Both the position numbers and the translations under genes were made by a program. The notes beneath the pieces are model-generated. The model saw nothing but the letters and a program-made list of their open reading frames with translations, was not told the origin of the DNA and ran no database searches. This document shows positions 8,147 to 16,763 of a stretch of 64,000 nucleotides of DNA, piece by piece (position 1 is the stretch's first letter; every line of letters begins with the position of its first letter). Where the stretch lies: the NCBI GenBank assembly GCA_018820765.1, contig JAHJNN010000003.1:62001-126000 (forward strand). The letters are read 5' to 3'. This DNA is from Gammaproteobacteria bacterium (GTDB taxonomy: Bacteria > Pseudomonadota > Gammaproteobacteria > Burkholderiales > Thiobacillaceae).

Positions 8147-10165
8147 ATGGCCAAGAAAACCGCCTCCGCCCCCGCCGAGCGCCCGCTCAAGACCAGCGCC
8201 GAGAAAGCCACCCGCAAGGTGCTCGACGCTTTCCCCGACCGCATCGACCTGCGCGACTGGTTTTACCAGCCGGCGCTGATCGCGTTGCCCGATTCGCTGG
8301 TCAGCTGTCCGCTCATCAAGCCGGCGATGATCCTCGACCAGGGGCGCGAAGGCGCCTGCACCGGCTTTGCCCTGGCGGCGGTGGTGAACTTCCTGCGCGC
8401 CAGGCGCAGGCAGACCGCGCTGGTCAGCCCGCGCATGCTGTACGAACTGGCGCGGCGCTACGACGAATGGCCGGGCGAGGCCTACGAGGGCTCCTCCGCG
8501 CGCGGCGCGATCAAGGCCTGGTCCAAGCACGGCGTCTGTCTGCGCTCGGCCTGGAAAGACGACCAGCACGGCATGATGCACCTGAGCGACGCCATCATCG
8601 AGCAGGCGATGGCGGCACCGGGCGGCACGTATTACCGCATCCGCCCCTACAACGTGCGCGACATGCACACCGCGCTCAATGAGACCGGCATTCTCTACGC
8701 CACCCTGATGGTGCATTCGGGCTGGGCCGATCCGGGCGGCAGCAAGGGCGACAAGCCGGTACCGGTCACGTATCTGCATCGCGGGCGCACGGCGACGCTC
8801 AAGCTGCCGGTGATCAAGCGCAGCGGCAGCGCCGACGGCGGCCACGCCGTCGCCATCGTCGGCTACACGACGCAGGGTTTCGTCATCCAGAATTCCTGGG
8901 GGCCGGACTGGGGCGCGGGTGGCTTTGCGCTCCTGCCCTACGAGGACTTCCTGATGCACGCCACCGACGTCTGGGTGGCGCAGCTCGGCGTGCCCGTCAC
9001 GATGGACCTGTGGGCGGGCGACAAGACGATCGACACCTCCGGCATCCAGCGCACCAGCCGCACCATCCCGCTGTCCGACATCCGGCCCTACGTCATCGAC
9101 GTCGCCAACAACGGCGAGCTGTCCGATTCCGGCGAGTACTGGACCACCGAGTCCGACATCGAACGCCTGTTTTCCGAAACCATTCCCACCAAGACCCGCG
9201 GCTGGAAGAAACGCCGCATCCTGCTGTATCTGCACGGCGGCCTCAATTCCGAATCGGCGGCGGCCAAGCGCATCGTCGCGATGCGCGACGTCATGCTGGA
9301 AAACGAAATCTATCCGCTGCACATCATGTGGGAGAGCGATTTCCTCTCCAGCGTCGCGGGCCTGTTCAAGGACCTGTTCACCGAAGCCGACAAGCTCGCC
9401 GGCGGCGGCTTCCTGGAAAACCTGACCGAGGCCAAGGACCGTGTGCTCGAACTCACGCTCGCCCGCGCGGGCTTCCGGCTGTGGGGCGAGATGAAGGAGA
9501 ACGCCCGGCTGGCATCCGATCATCCTCACAACAAGGGCGCCATCCAGCTTGTCGCGCAGTATGTCGAGTTGGCCAAGAAGCAGCTGGCCAGCCACGACAA
9601 GGCCGGCTGGGAACTGCATGTCGTCGGCCATTCGGCCGGCAGCATCTTCGCCGCCCACGCCCTGCCGCTTCTGTCCGGTCTGGGCATTCCGCTCAAGAGC
9701 GTGCAGTTCCTCGCTCCCGCCATCCGCACCGACACCTTCAAGCAGCTGCTGCTGCCCGGCCTGGAAGCGGGCCACACCCCGCTGCCCAGCCTGTATGTGC
9801 TGTCCGACAAGCTGGAACTGGGCGACAGCGTCGGGCCCTATGCCAAGTCGCTGCTCTATCTCGTGTCCAACGCCTTCGAAGGCACGCGCGAGGTGCCTAT
9901 ATTGGGAATGAAGGCCTGCATCGAGGCCGACACGGTTCTCGCCCGGCTGTTCGACAAGACCGTCGACGGCCGGCCCGCGCTGGTGGTATCCGAGGGCATT
10001 CCGATCGATCCCGCCAAGGAAGCCGCGGCCATCAAGCAGGGAGCTTCGGTCAGCCACAGCCACGGCGGTTTCGACAACGACTGCGCGACGATGAACTCGG
10101 TGCTCACCCGCGTCCTCGGCAGCGCGCCGAAACGGCTGTTCACCGGGCGCGACCTGCATTACTGA
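8147..10165 (+). CDS. Papain-like (C1) peptidase fused to an alpha/beta hydrolase
   Basis: A 672-residue two-enzyme fusion. The N-terminal half is a C1-type cysteine protease: QGREGACTGFA with nucleophile Cys71, GGHAVAIVGY with His233, and QNSWG with Asn249. After about residue 330 comes an alpha/beta-hydrolase fold: LYLHGGL (oxyanion-type), then GHSAGS with Ser496 as nucleophile; a late SHGGFDN segment may carry the catalytic His. No signal peptide or propeptide is seen, so it may be cytosolic and constitutively folded. It sits third in the 6573-11200 cluster, flanked by membrane proteins. A protease coupled to a lipase/esterase-like domain suggests an effector acting on protein and lipid or acyl substrates, but this is inference. 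Confidence 0.85.
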   Translation: MAKKTASAPAERPLKTSAEKATRKVLDAFPDRIDLRDWFYQPALIALPDSLVSCPLIKPAMILDQGREGACTGFALAAVVNFLRARRRQTALVSPRMLYELARRYDEWPGEAYEGSSARGAIKAWSKHGVCLRSAWKDDQHGMMHLSDAIIEQAMAAPGGTYYRIRPYNVRDMHTALNETGILYATLMVHSGWADPGGSKGDKPVPVTYLHRGRTATLKLPVIKRSGSADGGHAVAIVGYTTQGFVIQNSWGPDWGAGGFALLPYEDFLMHATDVWVAQLGVPVTMDLWAGDKTIDTSGIQRTSRTIPLSDIRPYVIDVANNGELSDSGEYWTTESDIERLFSETIPTKTRGWKKRRILLYLHGGLNSESAAAKRIVAMRDVMLENEIYPLHIMWESDFLSSVAGLFKDLFTEADKLAGGGFLENLTEAKDRVLELTLARAGFRLWGEMKENARLASDHPHNKGAIQLVAQYVELAKKQLASHDKAGWELHVVGHSAGSIFAAHALPLLSGLGIPLKSVQFLAPAIRTDTFKQLLLPGLEAGHTPLPSLYVLSDKLELGDSVGPYAKSLLYLVSNAFEGTREVPILGMKACIEADTVLARLFDKTVDGRPALVVSEGIPIDPAKEAAAIKQGASVSHSHGGFDNDCATMNSVLTRVLGSAPKRLFTGRDLHY

Positions 10166-10183
10166 ACGGATCAGGAACCCCTC

Positions 10184-11200
10184 ATGCCCGCCGACCTTTC
10201 CGCCCTGTTCGATACGCTCCTGGTCATCGCCGGCCTGATCCTGGTGGGCACCGGGCTGGTCATGTTCATCTACAGCAAGACCAGCTCGCAGGCGTCGTCG
10301 GTCGAAGCCTTCGGCATCAAGCTCAACGTCACCCATCCGTCGCTGATCCTGGTGCTGGCCGGCGTCGGACTGATGCTCGCGCCGCGGCTGCTGCCGGGCC
10401 TGCCCGGCAAGGACAAGCAGGAACCCACGGTCATGGCCCAACCCGGCCCGCAGCCCCCCGCGGCTTCGCTCGAGGCCAGTCCGGAGAGGGCTGCCGCGCC
10501 CACCCCGCATCCGGCGCCGTCCCCACCCATCCCGGTTGCGGCGGCGCCCGCTGCGGCCGTCCCAACGAAACCGGCCGCGCGCCCCCGGGTTCAACCCGAC
10601 CGGGCTGAAACCCCGCGCATGGCGGCAGCCACCACCGCTGTCAGAAAACCGGTGGTGGCCGTGGCAGCAGACCGCCCAGCCATCGCCCCGACCCCCGCCG
10701 TTGCCGACGCGCCCGCTGCCGCCGCCAGGCCGGCACGCCCGACGCTGGCCTACGCCGCGCTCGGCCTGCCAAGCCACCACGGCTTCTGGAGCGGCGAAAC
10801 ACGCGCCAGCTACACGCGACGCGTTCAAACCGGCCTGCAGCAGGCAGGGCGCGACGTGTTGCACATGGACGCACGTGGACTGGATTTGAACCAGACTGAG
10901 TTCGATGCCTGGTGGAACGAATCGCGCCAGCATCCGCGCAGCCGCGAGCTGTGCACTTCAGCGCATGCGCCGCGCGCCCTGCTGTCCACCCGGGTGGAAA
11001 CGCCGATGGCGATATCGACCGTCGAAAGCGCCTACTGGCCGGAACTGAAGCTGCGGCTGTTCGACTGCGCCAATCAACGTCTTTACCAGCAGCAGAAAAC
11101 GCTGTCGCCGCAGAATGACGACGCCTGGCCGTTTGCAAATGAATTCAGCAGCGAAGTCGAACGCTTTTTGCGGACGTATCGCGGCGACCTGACAAACTGA
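10184..11200 (+). CDS. Two-TM protein with long Pro/Ala-rich linker and unknown C-terminal domain
   Basis: A 338-residue protein with two membrane spans near the N terminus (about 10-32 and 47-66). A low-complexity Pro/Ala-rich region runs from about 85 to 185, followed by a folded domain of about 150 residues starting TLAYAALGLPS and rich in aromatic residues, with two cysteines (ELCTS, FDCAN). The linker looks like a periplasmic or cytoplasmic spacer that extends the end domain away from the membrane. A Shine-Dalgarno-like AGGA precedes the ATG. It is the last gene of the cluster; the family is not recognised. Confidence 0.72.
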   Translation: MPADLSALFDTLLVIAGLILVGTGLVMFIYSKTSSQASSVEAFGIKLNVTHPSLILVLAGVGLMLAPRLLPGLPGKDKQEPTVMAQPGPQPPAASLEASPERAAAPTPHPAPSPPIPVAAAPAAAVPTKPAARPRVQPDRAETPRMAAATTAVRKPVVAVAADRPAIAPTPAVADAPAAAARPARPTLAYAALGLPSHHGFWSGETRASYTRRVQTGLQQAGRDVLHMDARGLDLNQTEFDAWWNESRQHPRSRELCTSAHAPRALLSTRVETPMAISTVESAYWPELKLRLFDCANQRLYQQQKTLSPQNDDAWPFANEFSSEVERFLRTYRGDLTN

Positions 11201-11204
11201 TCCC

Positions 11205-11594
11205 TCAGACTTCGATAAACTCCAGGGTGTTTGCATCCGGATCATGGCAGAACAGCGCCGAGCGACCGGACTTGCTGGCGGTGTATTTCACCCCCGCCGC
11301 GTCGAGTCGGCTTTTCAGGGCGGCCATATCCGAAACCGCCAGCGCAATGTGGCGATCGCGGCCGCCGTGTTCGGGGCGAACCGATTCCGCATCGGGATTG
11401 GCCAGCTGCATCAGGTGCAGCTGCTGGCCGCCGCCGAGGTTGTACCACTCGCCGGGGTAGGGCAGGTCAGGACGGCTCGGATACGGCGCCAGGCCCAGCA
11501 CCGATTCGTAGAAGACTTTGGCGCGTGCCAGATCGGAAACCAGCAGGCCGGCGTGCAACAGGGCGGCAACGGGGCTTGGGGATAGCTCAGACAC
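11205..11594 (-). CDS. VOC-family (glyoxalase/bleomycin-resistance fold) protein
   Basis: A 129-residue single-domain vicinal-oxygen-chelate protein. Two beta-alpha-beta-beta-beta modules are visible: HAGLLVSDLARAKVFYESVLGL, and a second module beginning DRHIALAVSD. Candidate metal ligands are the first His, the His of DRHIA and the Glu of the terminal EFIEV. Family members include glyoxalase I, dioxygenases and resistance proteins; nothing here fixes the substrate. Its start lies inside the end of the EamA transporter gene (8 bp overlap), so the two are translated from one message. Confidence 0.8.
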   Translation of the reverse strand: MSELSPSPVAALLHAGLLVSDLARAKVFYESVLGLAPYPSRPDLPYPGEWYNLGGGQQLHLMQLANPDAESVRPEHGGRDRHIALAVSDMAALKSRLDAAGVKYTASKSGRSALFCHDPDANTLEFIEV

Positions 11595-12486
11595 GGAGTT
11601 CCCCTTTCCGGTCGTCTTCCATGTGGCCGGAAAACAGGCTGGCGGTGATGATCATGGCGGCGCCGACCCATTCCTGCACGCCCATGCGTTCGTCGGACAG
11701 GAAATAGGCCGCGACGGCCGCGACGACCAGTTCGAACAGGAAGATGACAATGGCCTGGTTGGCCGGCACGCGCGCCAGACCGTATTGCACGGCGTAGGTC
11801 ATGCTGCCGATGGCGAGGCCGACGCCGAGCAGCAGCAGCCATGTGGCGGTTTCGGCACCCGCCATGAAATCGAGTTCGGCCGGCTTGAGCGTCAGGCCGA
11901 TCACTGTCAGCACCGCCACCCCCGCCCAGATCGACACCGCCTTGGCACCTTCGGTCACGCCGTCCAGATGGCGGCTGATGACGTTGCTGGCCGCGAACAT
12001 CACGCCCGCCGACAGCCCCAGCCATTCGGCATAGTTGCGGGGCAACGGCCAGTCGCCGGATTGCCACAACATCGCCAGCGCGCCGCCCGCCGCCAGCGCC
12101 ATCACCGCCCAGCCGGCGCGATTGAGTTTCTCGTGCAGCAGGAAGCGCGCGAACAGCACGGTCCACAAGGGCGACAGATAAAACAGCAGCAGCACCCGCA
12201 CCACTTCGCCTTCCAGCACCGCCAGCACATAGGCCAGATTGGTCCAGCCTGCCGCCAGCCCCAGCGCGGACAGCCACAGCCAGTGCCCGCGCGCGGCGTG
12301 CAGCGCACGGCCATGCAGCCAGCCCAGCAGCAGCAGCGGCGTCGCATAGGAAAACAGGCTCGACGCGATGCCGCCCACCCCGGCCTGATCCAGCAGGCGA
12401 TAGGGATACCAGACCAAGCCCCACAGGGTGGCGGCATAGACCAGGCTGCTGACGGCAAAGGTGCGCTGCAAGGGAATCGACGGCAT
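11587..12486 (-). CDS. EamA/DMT-superfamily transporter
   Basis: A 299-residue integral membrane protein with about ten hydrophobic segments arranged as two five-helix halves, the pattern of EamA (drug/metabolite transporter) exporters. LYAATLWGLVWYPYR at the start and the conserved second-half helix with GVGLAIGSMTYAVQY fit the family. Exported metabolites in this family are amino acids, nucleobases or amines; the substrate cannot be called. It is transcribed divergently from dapC, with only 69 bases between the starts, so the two promoters share that gap. Confidence 0.82.
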   Translation of the reverse strand: MPSIPLQRTFAVSSLVYAATLWGLVWYPYRLLDQAGVGGIASSLFSYATPLLLLGWLHGRALHAARGHWLWLSALGLAAGWTNLAYVLAVLEGEVVRVLLLFYLSPLWTVLFARFLLHEKLNRAGWAVMALAAGGALAMLWQSGDWPLPRNYAEWLGLSAGVMFAASNVISRHLDGVTEGAKAVSIWAGVAVLTVIGLTLKPAELDFMAGAETATWLLLLGVGLAIGSMTYAVQYGLARVPANQAIVIFLFELVVAAVAAYFLSDERMGVQEWVGAAMIITASLFSGHMEDDRKGELRV

Positions 12487-12555
12487 GGGGCTTTATAATG
12501 TTGGGCTTAGAAAAACCACGGCTGAATCAAGCCGGTTATATAACTTGGCATTGCA

Positions 12556-13752
12556 ATGAATCCGCGTCTCGAACAACTCCATCCCTATCCGTTTCAAAAG
12601 TTGCGCGAGCTGTTCGCCGGGGTGACGCCGAATCCCGCGCTCGCACCGATCAACCTGTCGATCGGCGAACCCAGGCATCCCACGCCGCAGTTCATCAAGG
12701 ATGCGCTGGTCGCGGGCCTCGCCGGGCTGGCGAATTATCCCATCACTCAGGGCTCGGATGCGTTGCGTACCGCCATTTCCGCGTGGGCCGAACGGCGCTA
12801 CGGCGTGAAGCTCGACCCGGCGACCGAAGTGCTGCCGGTGAACGGCTCGCGCGAGGCGCTGTTCGCGTTTGCCCAGGCCAGCGTCGATTCCAGCCGCCAC
12901 GGCCGCCGCGTGGTCGTTTCGCCCAACCCCTTCTACCAGATCTACGAAGGCGCCGCGCTGCTGGCCGGCGCCCGCCCCTTCTTCCTCAACACCCTGCCGG
13001 AAAACGATTTCAAGATGGACTGGTCGCGCGTGCCAGACGATTTGTGGGAGCAGGTCAACCTGATTTACGTCTGCTCGCCCGGCAACCCCACCGGCAAGGT
13101 GATGTCGCTGGCCGACTGGAAAGAATTGTTCGAGCTATCCGACCAGCATGGCTTCGTCATCGCGGCCGACGAATGCTATTCGGAAATCTACTTCGAGGAA
13201 GGCAAGCCGCCCTTGGGCGCGCTCACCGCATCGCAACAGCTCGGCCGCGGCTTCAGGAACCTGATCGTGTTCAACTCGCTGTCCAAGCGCTCCAACGTGC
13301 CCGGCCTGCGCTCCGGCATGGTGGCGGGCGACGCCGAGTTGATGAAGGCTTTCCTGCTCTATCGCACCTACCACGGCAGCGCGATGAGCCCGGTGGTGCA
13401 AACCGCCAGCATCGCGGCATGGAACGACGAGGCGCACGTGATCGAGAACCGCCGCCAGTACGCCGAGAAGTTCGCCGCCGTGATGCCGCTCCTGAAGGAC
13501 GTGCTGTCTTTCGATGCGCCCGACGCCGCCTTCTACCTATGGGCGCGCGTGCCGGGCGGCGACGATGCCGCGTTCGCGCGCGGCCTGTATGAAAAACAGC
13601 ACGTCACCGTGCTACCCGGCAGCTTCCTCGCGCGCGACGCCGCCAACGTCAATCCCGGCCAGGGCTTCGTCCGTATCGCCCTGGTCGACGGTCTGGAAGC
13701 CTGCGTCGAAGCAGCCAGGCGCATGGCCAGCTTCGTCAACGACGCCGCGTAA
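12556..13752 (+). CDS. dapC: Succinyldiaminopimelate transaminase
   Basis: A 398-residue fold-type I PLP aminotransferase. It transfers an amino group from glutamate to N-succinyl-2-amino-6-ketopimelate in the succinylase branch of lysine and meso-diaminopimelate synthesis. Visible motifs are NLSIGEP at the start, NGSREALFAFAQ (phosphate-binding), CSPGNPTGK, ADECYSEIYF, and SLSKRSNVPGLRSG holding the PLP lysine. The length is normal for the family. The assignment as dapC rather than another aminotransferase rests on dapD starting 58 bp downstream on the same strand. Cytoplasmic. Confidence 0.9.
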   Translation: MNPRLEQLHPYPFQKLRELFAGVTPNPALAPINLSIGEPRHPTPQFIKDALVAGLAGLANYPITQGSDALRTAISAWAERRYGVKLDPATEVLPVNGSREALFAFAQASVDSSRHGRRVVVSPNPFYQIYEGAALLAGARPFFLNTLPENDFKMDWSRVPDDLWEQVNLIYVCSPGNPTGKVMSLADWKELFELSDQHGFVIAADECYSEIYFEEGKPPLGALTASQQLGRGFRNLIVFNSLSKRSNVPGLRSGMVAGDAELMKAFLLYRTYHGSAMSPVVQTASIAAWNDEAHVIENRRQYAEKFAAVMPLLKDVLSFDAPDAAFYLWARVPGGDDAAFARGLYEKQHVTVLPGSFLARDAANVNPGQGFVRIALVDGLEACVEAARRMASFVNDAA

Positions 13753-13809
13753 GCCTGCCGGCTCCATTCATTTCATTCATTCGTTCACCTTCAACCACAG
13801 GAATCCATC

Positions 13810-14634
13810 ATGCAAGAGCTGCAGAAAATCATCGAAGACGCTTTCGAGCGCCGTGCCGACATCACCCCGCGCAACGCCGACGCCAAGGTGAAGGACGCCG
13901 TCATGTCGGTGATCGACATGCTCGACAAGGGGCAACTGCGCGTCGCTGAGCGCACCGACGGACAGAACTGGACCACCCACCAGTGGATCAAGAAGGCCGT
14001 GCTGCTGTCGTTCCGCCTGGAAGACAACGCCTTCATCAAGGGCGGCTTCACCAACTACTTCGACAAGGTGCCGAGCAAATTCGCCGACTACAACAGCCGC
14101 GACTTCCGCGAAGGCGGCTTCCGCGTCGTGCCGCCCGCGGCCGCGCGCCGCGGCTCCTACATCGCGAAGAACGTCGTGCTGATGCCCTCCTACGTCAACA
14201 TCGGCGCCTACGTCGGCGAAGGCACCATGGTGGACACCTGGGCCACGGTCGGCTCCTGCGCGCAGATCGGCAAGAACGTGCACCTCTCCGGCGGCGTCGG
14301 CATCGGCGGCGTGCTCGAACCGGTGCAGGCCAACCCCACCATCATCGGCGACAACTGCTTCATCGGCGCGCGCTCCGAAGTGGTCGAAGGGGTGATCGTC
14401 GAGGACAACAGCGTCATCTCGATGGGCGTCTACATCGGCCAGTCGACCAAGATCTACGACCGCGAAACCGGCGAAGTCAGCTACGGCCGCGTGCCCGCCG
14501 GCTCGGTGGTGGTGTCCGGCAACCTGCCGTCCAAGGATGGGAGCTATAGTCTGTATTGCGCGGTGATCGTGAAGAAGGTCGACGAGAAGACCCTGTCCAA
14601 GGTCGGCATCAACGAACTCCTGCGCGGGATTTGA
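13810..14634 (+). CDS. dapD: Tetrahydrodipicolinate N-succinyltransferase
   Basis: A 274-residue trimeric left-handed beta-helix acyltransferase. It succinylates 2,3,4,5-tetrahydrodipicolinate with succinyl-CoA, the step before DapC in lysine/diaminopimelate synthesis. Hexapeptide repeats are obvious from about residue 105 ([20 protein letters not shown] onwards). The conserved [11 protein letters not shown] loop and the terminal [12 protein letters not shown] are DapD hallmarks. The length matches the family. It has a good ribosome-binding site (AGGA) and follows dapC directly. A perfect 20-nt palindrome follows the stop. Confidence 0.95.
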   Translation: MQELQKIIEDAFERRADITPRNADAKVKDAVMSVIDMLDKGQLRVAERTDGQNWTTHQWIKKAVLLSFRLEDNAFIKGGFTNYFDKVPSKFADYNSRDFREGGFRVVPPAAARRGSYIAKNVVLMPSYVNIGAYVGEGTMVDTWATVGSCAQIGKNVHLSGGVGIGGVLEPVQANPTIIGDNCFIGARSEVVEGVIVEDNSVISMGVYIGQSTKIYDRETGEVSYGRVPAGSVVVSGNLPSKDGSYSLYCAVIVKKVDEKTLSKVGINELLRGI

Positions 14635-14639
14635 TCCCC

Positions 14640-14659
14640 CATCCCGCACGTGCGGGATG
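14640..14659. repeat. Perfect 20-nt palindrome after dapD
   Basis: CATCCCGCACGTGCGGGATG is its own reverse complement and would form a strong hairpin. It lies five bases after the dapD stop and 24 bases before the M48 protease start. There is no T-run, so it may be an attenuator or an mRNA stabiliser rather than a full terminator. Confidence 0.6.
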
Positions 14660-14683
14660 CGCGATACGGGAAAAGGAGACGCC

Positions 14684-15460
14684 ATGAAACGCACATTCGT
14701 CGTCACCGCATTGCTCGCCGCCACCCTGGCGGCATGTCAGGAAAACCCGGTATCCGGCCGCACCCAGCTGGTGCTGGTGTCCGAAGAACAAGCCCAGGTC
14801 TCGTCGGCGCAGGCCTACACGCAAACGCTCTCCGAAGCGCAGAAGAAGGGCAGGCTCAGCACCGATGCGGCGCTGAATGCCCGCGTCGAGCGCATCACCA
14901 ACCGGCTGATCGTGCAGGCCGGCTCCATGTATCCCCCCAGCCGCGACTGGAAATGGTCGGTCGCGGTCATCGACGAGCCCACGCTCAACGCCTGGTGCAT
15001 GCCCGGCGGCAAGATGGCGATATACACCGGCATCGTCCGCAAGCTGAATCTCTCCGATGACGAAATCGGCCAGATCATGGGCCACGAAATGGCCCATGCC
15101 CTGCTGGGCCACGGCCGCGAGCGCATGTCGCGGGCGATGGCCACCCAGGGCGGCATTGCACTCGGCTCCATCGTCGCCGGGCGCGACCTCAGCATCCTGG
15201 CGCCGGTGGCCGACATCGCGCTGACCCTGCCCAACAGCCGCGACAACGAATCCGAAGCCGACCGCTACGGCATCGAACTCGCCGCCCGCGCCGGCTACGA
15301 CCCGCGCGCCGCGATCAGGCTGTGGGGGAAAATGGGCGCCGCCAGCGGCAACGGCCCGCCCGTCTTCCTCAGCACCCACCCCTCGCCCGCCAACCGCATC
15401 CAGGCATTGAATGCGCTGGTGCCGCAAATGACGCCCCTCTACGAGAAAGCACGTCGCTGA
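14684..15460 (+). CDS. M48-family metalloprotease lipoprotein (LoiP/YcaL-like)
   Basis: A 258-residue protein with a lipoprotein signal peptide ending in the lipobox LAAC (Cys near residue 20), so it is anchored to an envelope membrane. The zinc site HEMAH is followed by the downstream Glu in NESEADRYG, the standard M48 arrangement. Relatives such as LoiP, YcaL and BepA clear misfolded outer-membrane proteins; that role is inferred. A strong AGGAG sits seven bases before the ATG at 14684; an upstream ATG at 14657 would lie inside the palindrome. Its stop overlaps the next start (TGATG). Confidence 0.88.
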   Translation: MKRTFVVTALLAATLAACQENPVSGRTQLVLVSEEQAQVSSAQAYTQTLSEAQKKGRLSTDAALNARVERITNRLIVQAGSMYPPSRDWKWSVAVIDEPTLNAWCMPGGKMAIYTGIVRKLNLSDDEIGQIMGHEMAHALLGHGRERMSRAMATQGGIALGSIVAGRDLSILAPVADIALTLPNSRDNESEADRYGIELAARAGYDPRAAIRLWGKMGAASGNGPPVFLSTHPSPANRIQALNALVPQMTPLYEKARR

Positions 15461-15798
15461 TGAATACCACCGCAAACGAAAAAACCGCCAGCCTCAAAAC
15501 CCTGACGACGGTCATCTATGCGCTTTACGCACTGGCGCTGTTTGCCGGCGTCAGCGCCATCGTCGCCATCGTGCTGAACTACATCAAGCGCGAGGAGGTC
15601 CAGGGCACCTGGCTGGAAAGCCATTTCCGCTGGCAGATCAGCACCTTCTGGTGGAGCGTGCTGTGGTGTGTCGTCGGCGCCCTCACCTGGATCATCCTGC
15701 TCGGCTGGCTGGTGTGGGGCGTGGCCGCCATCTGGTTCATCTACCGCATCGCCAAGGGCTGGCTCAACCTCAACGACAACAAGCCGATGCCGGTGTAG
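15460..15798 (+). CDS. Small membrane protein, DUF4870/Tic20-like
   Basis: A 112-residue protein with three hydrophobic spans (about 15-40, 62-80, 82-98) and the WFIYRIAKGWLNLND ending typical of DUF4870-type proteins, a family of unknown function. The start overlaps the protease stop (TGATG), implying coupling to the M48 protease. Its TAG stop is supplied by the first bases of the REP repeat that follows, so the repeat abuts or has entered the 3' end. Confidence 0.7.
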   Translation: MNTTANEKTASLKTLTTVIYALYALALFAGVSAIVAIVLNYIKREEVQGTWLESHFRWQISTFWWSVLWCVVGALTWIILLGWLVWGVAAIWFIYRIAKGWLNLNDNKPMPV

Positions 15799-15876
15799 GA
15801 GCACCCGCAAGGGGTAGGCCGTGGTTGTAAGCCGATGAATCGGCAACAACCACGCACCGGCGCCCTCGCCGCGATT
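15795..15876 (+). repeat. REP-like repeat, long type
   Basis: Starts GTAGGAGCACCCGCAAGGGG, then TAGGCCGTGGTTGTAAGCC, a short hairpin, CAACAACCACG and a CCTCGCCGCGATTT end. Related copies occur at 22766, 35415, 44864, 54704 and 56056 in this window. The outer GTAGGAGC and inner GTTGT/ACAAC arms form nested hairpins. Confidence 0.85.
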
Positions 15877-16015
15877 TCGCCCCGCGTGACCACCAAGGCA
15901 TCGGCCGGCGAACCGGCTATATTGGTATCCGATAGGCGTCAGTCACGCGAGGGACGTTCCGCCTGCGGGCTTGGCCCGCAGCGCCCCCTCGTCTTCAACG
16001 ATGGAGGACGAAAAC

Positions 16016-16372
16016 ATGGCTAAACAGACACGCGCCCCGGTCGACGCGCACACGGACCCCGACATTACCTGGCGAGGCGCGTTCAGCCTTGAGCAGCGCG
16101 AAGCAATGATTCGCGACGCCGCCTACTTCCACTACGCGCAGCGTGGCTACGCCCCCGGGCATGACCTGGATGACTGGCTTGCAGCCGAAGCCGAAATCGA
16201 ACGCATCGCGCCCGGGTTGCCGGAATTTCCGCCGGATACCGAGGTGCAGCAGAGCAGCCTTCATGGCGCCGGCAAGGACGAGGAACTGAAGCGGATCGTC
16301 AAGCAGCACCCGCAAAAAGCTATCCCGCAGATCGAGAGCGTCGAGCCGAACCAGGCGCCGTTCAGGGAATAG
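16016..16372 (+). CDS. DUF2934-containing protein
   Basis: A 118-residue soluble protein. The segment IRDAAYFHYAQRGYAPGHDLDDWLAAEAEI (about residues 31-60) is the DUF2934 signature, a short helical motif common in Proteobacteria and of unknown role. The rest is charged and probably disordered, ending APFRE. The ATG at 16016 follows GGAGGACGAAAAC, a clear ribosome-binding site, and is preferred to an ATG at 15971. Confidence 0.8.
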   Translation: MAKQTRAPVDAHTDPDITWRGAFSLEQREAMIRDAAYFHYAQRGYAPGHDLDDWLAAEAEIERIAPGLPEFPPDTEVQQSSLHGAGKDEELKRIVKQHPQKAIPQIESVEPNQAPFRE

Positions 16373-16393
16373 GGCGAACCCGAGCGCAACGCC

Positions 16394-16750
16394 ATGAGTG
16401 CAAACTACCGCCCGGTGGCCGTCCTCATCATCCTGCTCGGATGCCTCGCCGCGGCCGCGGCCTCCCTGGTGCCGTTCTACGGCGTCGCCTATGTCATCGA
16501 CGGCATCGCACTGGCGGCGGTGCTGACGCCCTTCGCGATCTACGGCATGTTCATCGAAAGCCTGCGCGGCCCGTGGCTGCTCGCATCCGGACTCGTCCTG
16601 CTGGGCATCACCCTGGCCGTGGTGATCGACGAGCGCTACCTCGACTACGACGGCTACCGCGACGCCACCCTCTACTGGGTGCCGCTGCTGGCTGTGGCGA
16701 TCGTGCTGCCGATCGCGTACATCTTCGGAAAGCGCGAACCGTATACCTGA
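16394..16750 (+). CDS. Small four-TM membrane protein
   Basis: A 118-residue hydrophobic protein with four likely membrane spans (about 8-28, 33-52, 59-78, 93-111) and no motif I recognise. It begins 21 bases after the DUF2934 gene and ends 13 bases before the phosphodiesterase-like gene, so the three probably form one transcript. Confidence 0.65.
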   Translation: MSANYRPVAVLIILLGCLAAAAASLVPFYGVAYVIDGIALAAVLTPFAIYGMFIESLRGPWLLASGLVLLGITLAVVIDERYLDYDGYRDATLYWVPLLAVAIVLPIAYIFGKREPYT

Positions 16751-16763
16751 ACCTGGACATCGA

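Noticed and set aside
8126-10933. 935-residue minus-strand frame over the protease-hydrolase gene
   Set aside because: Antisense shadow; the plus-strand gene has complete catalytic motifs.
12494-12499. TATAAT between the EamA gene and dapC as a dapC -10 box
   Set aside because: No convincing -35 at the right spacing, so not called as a promoter.
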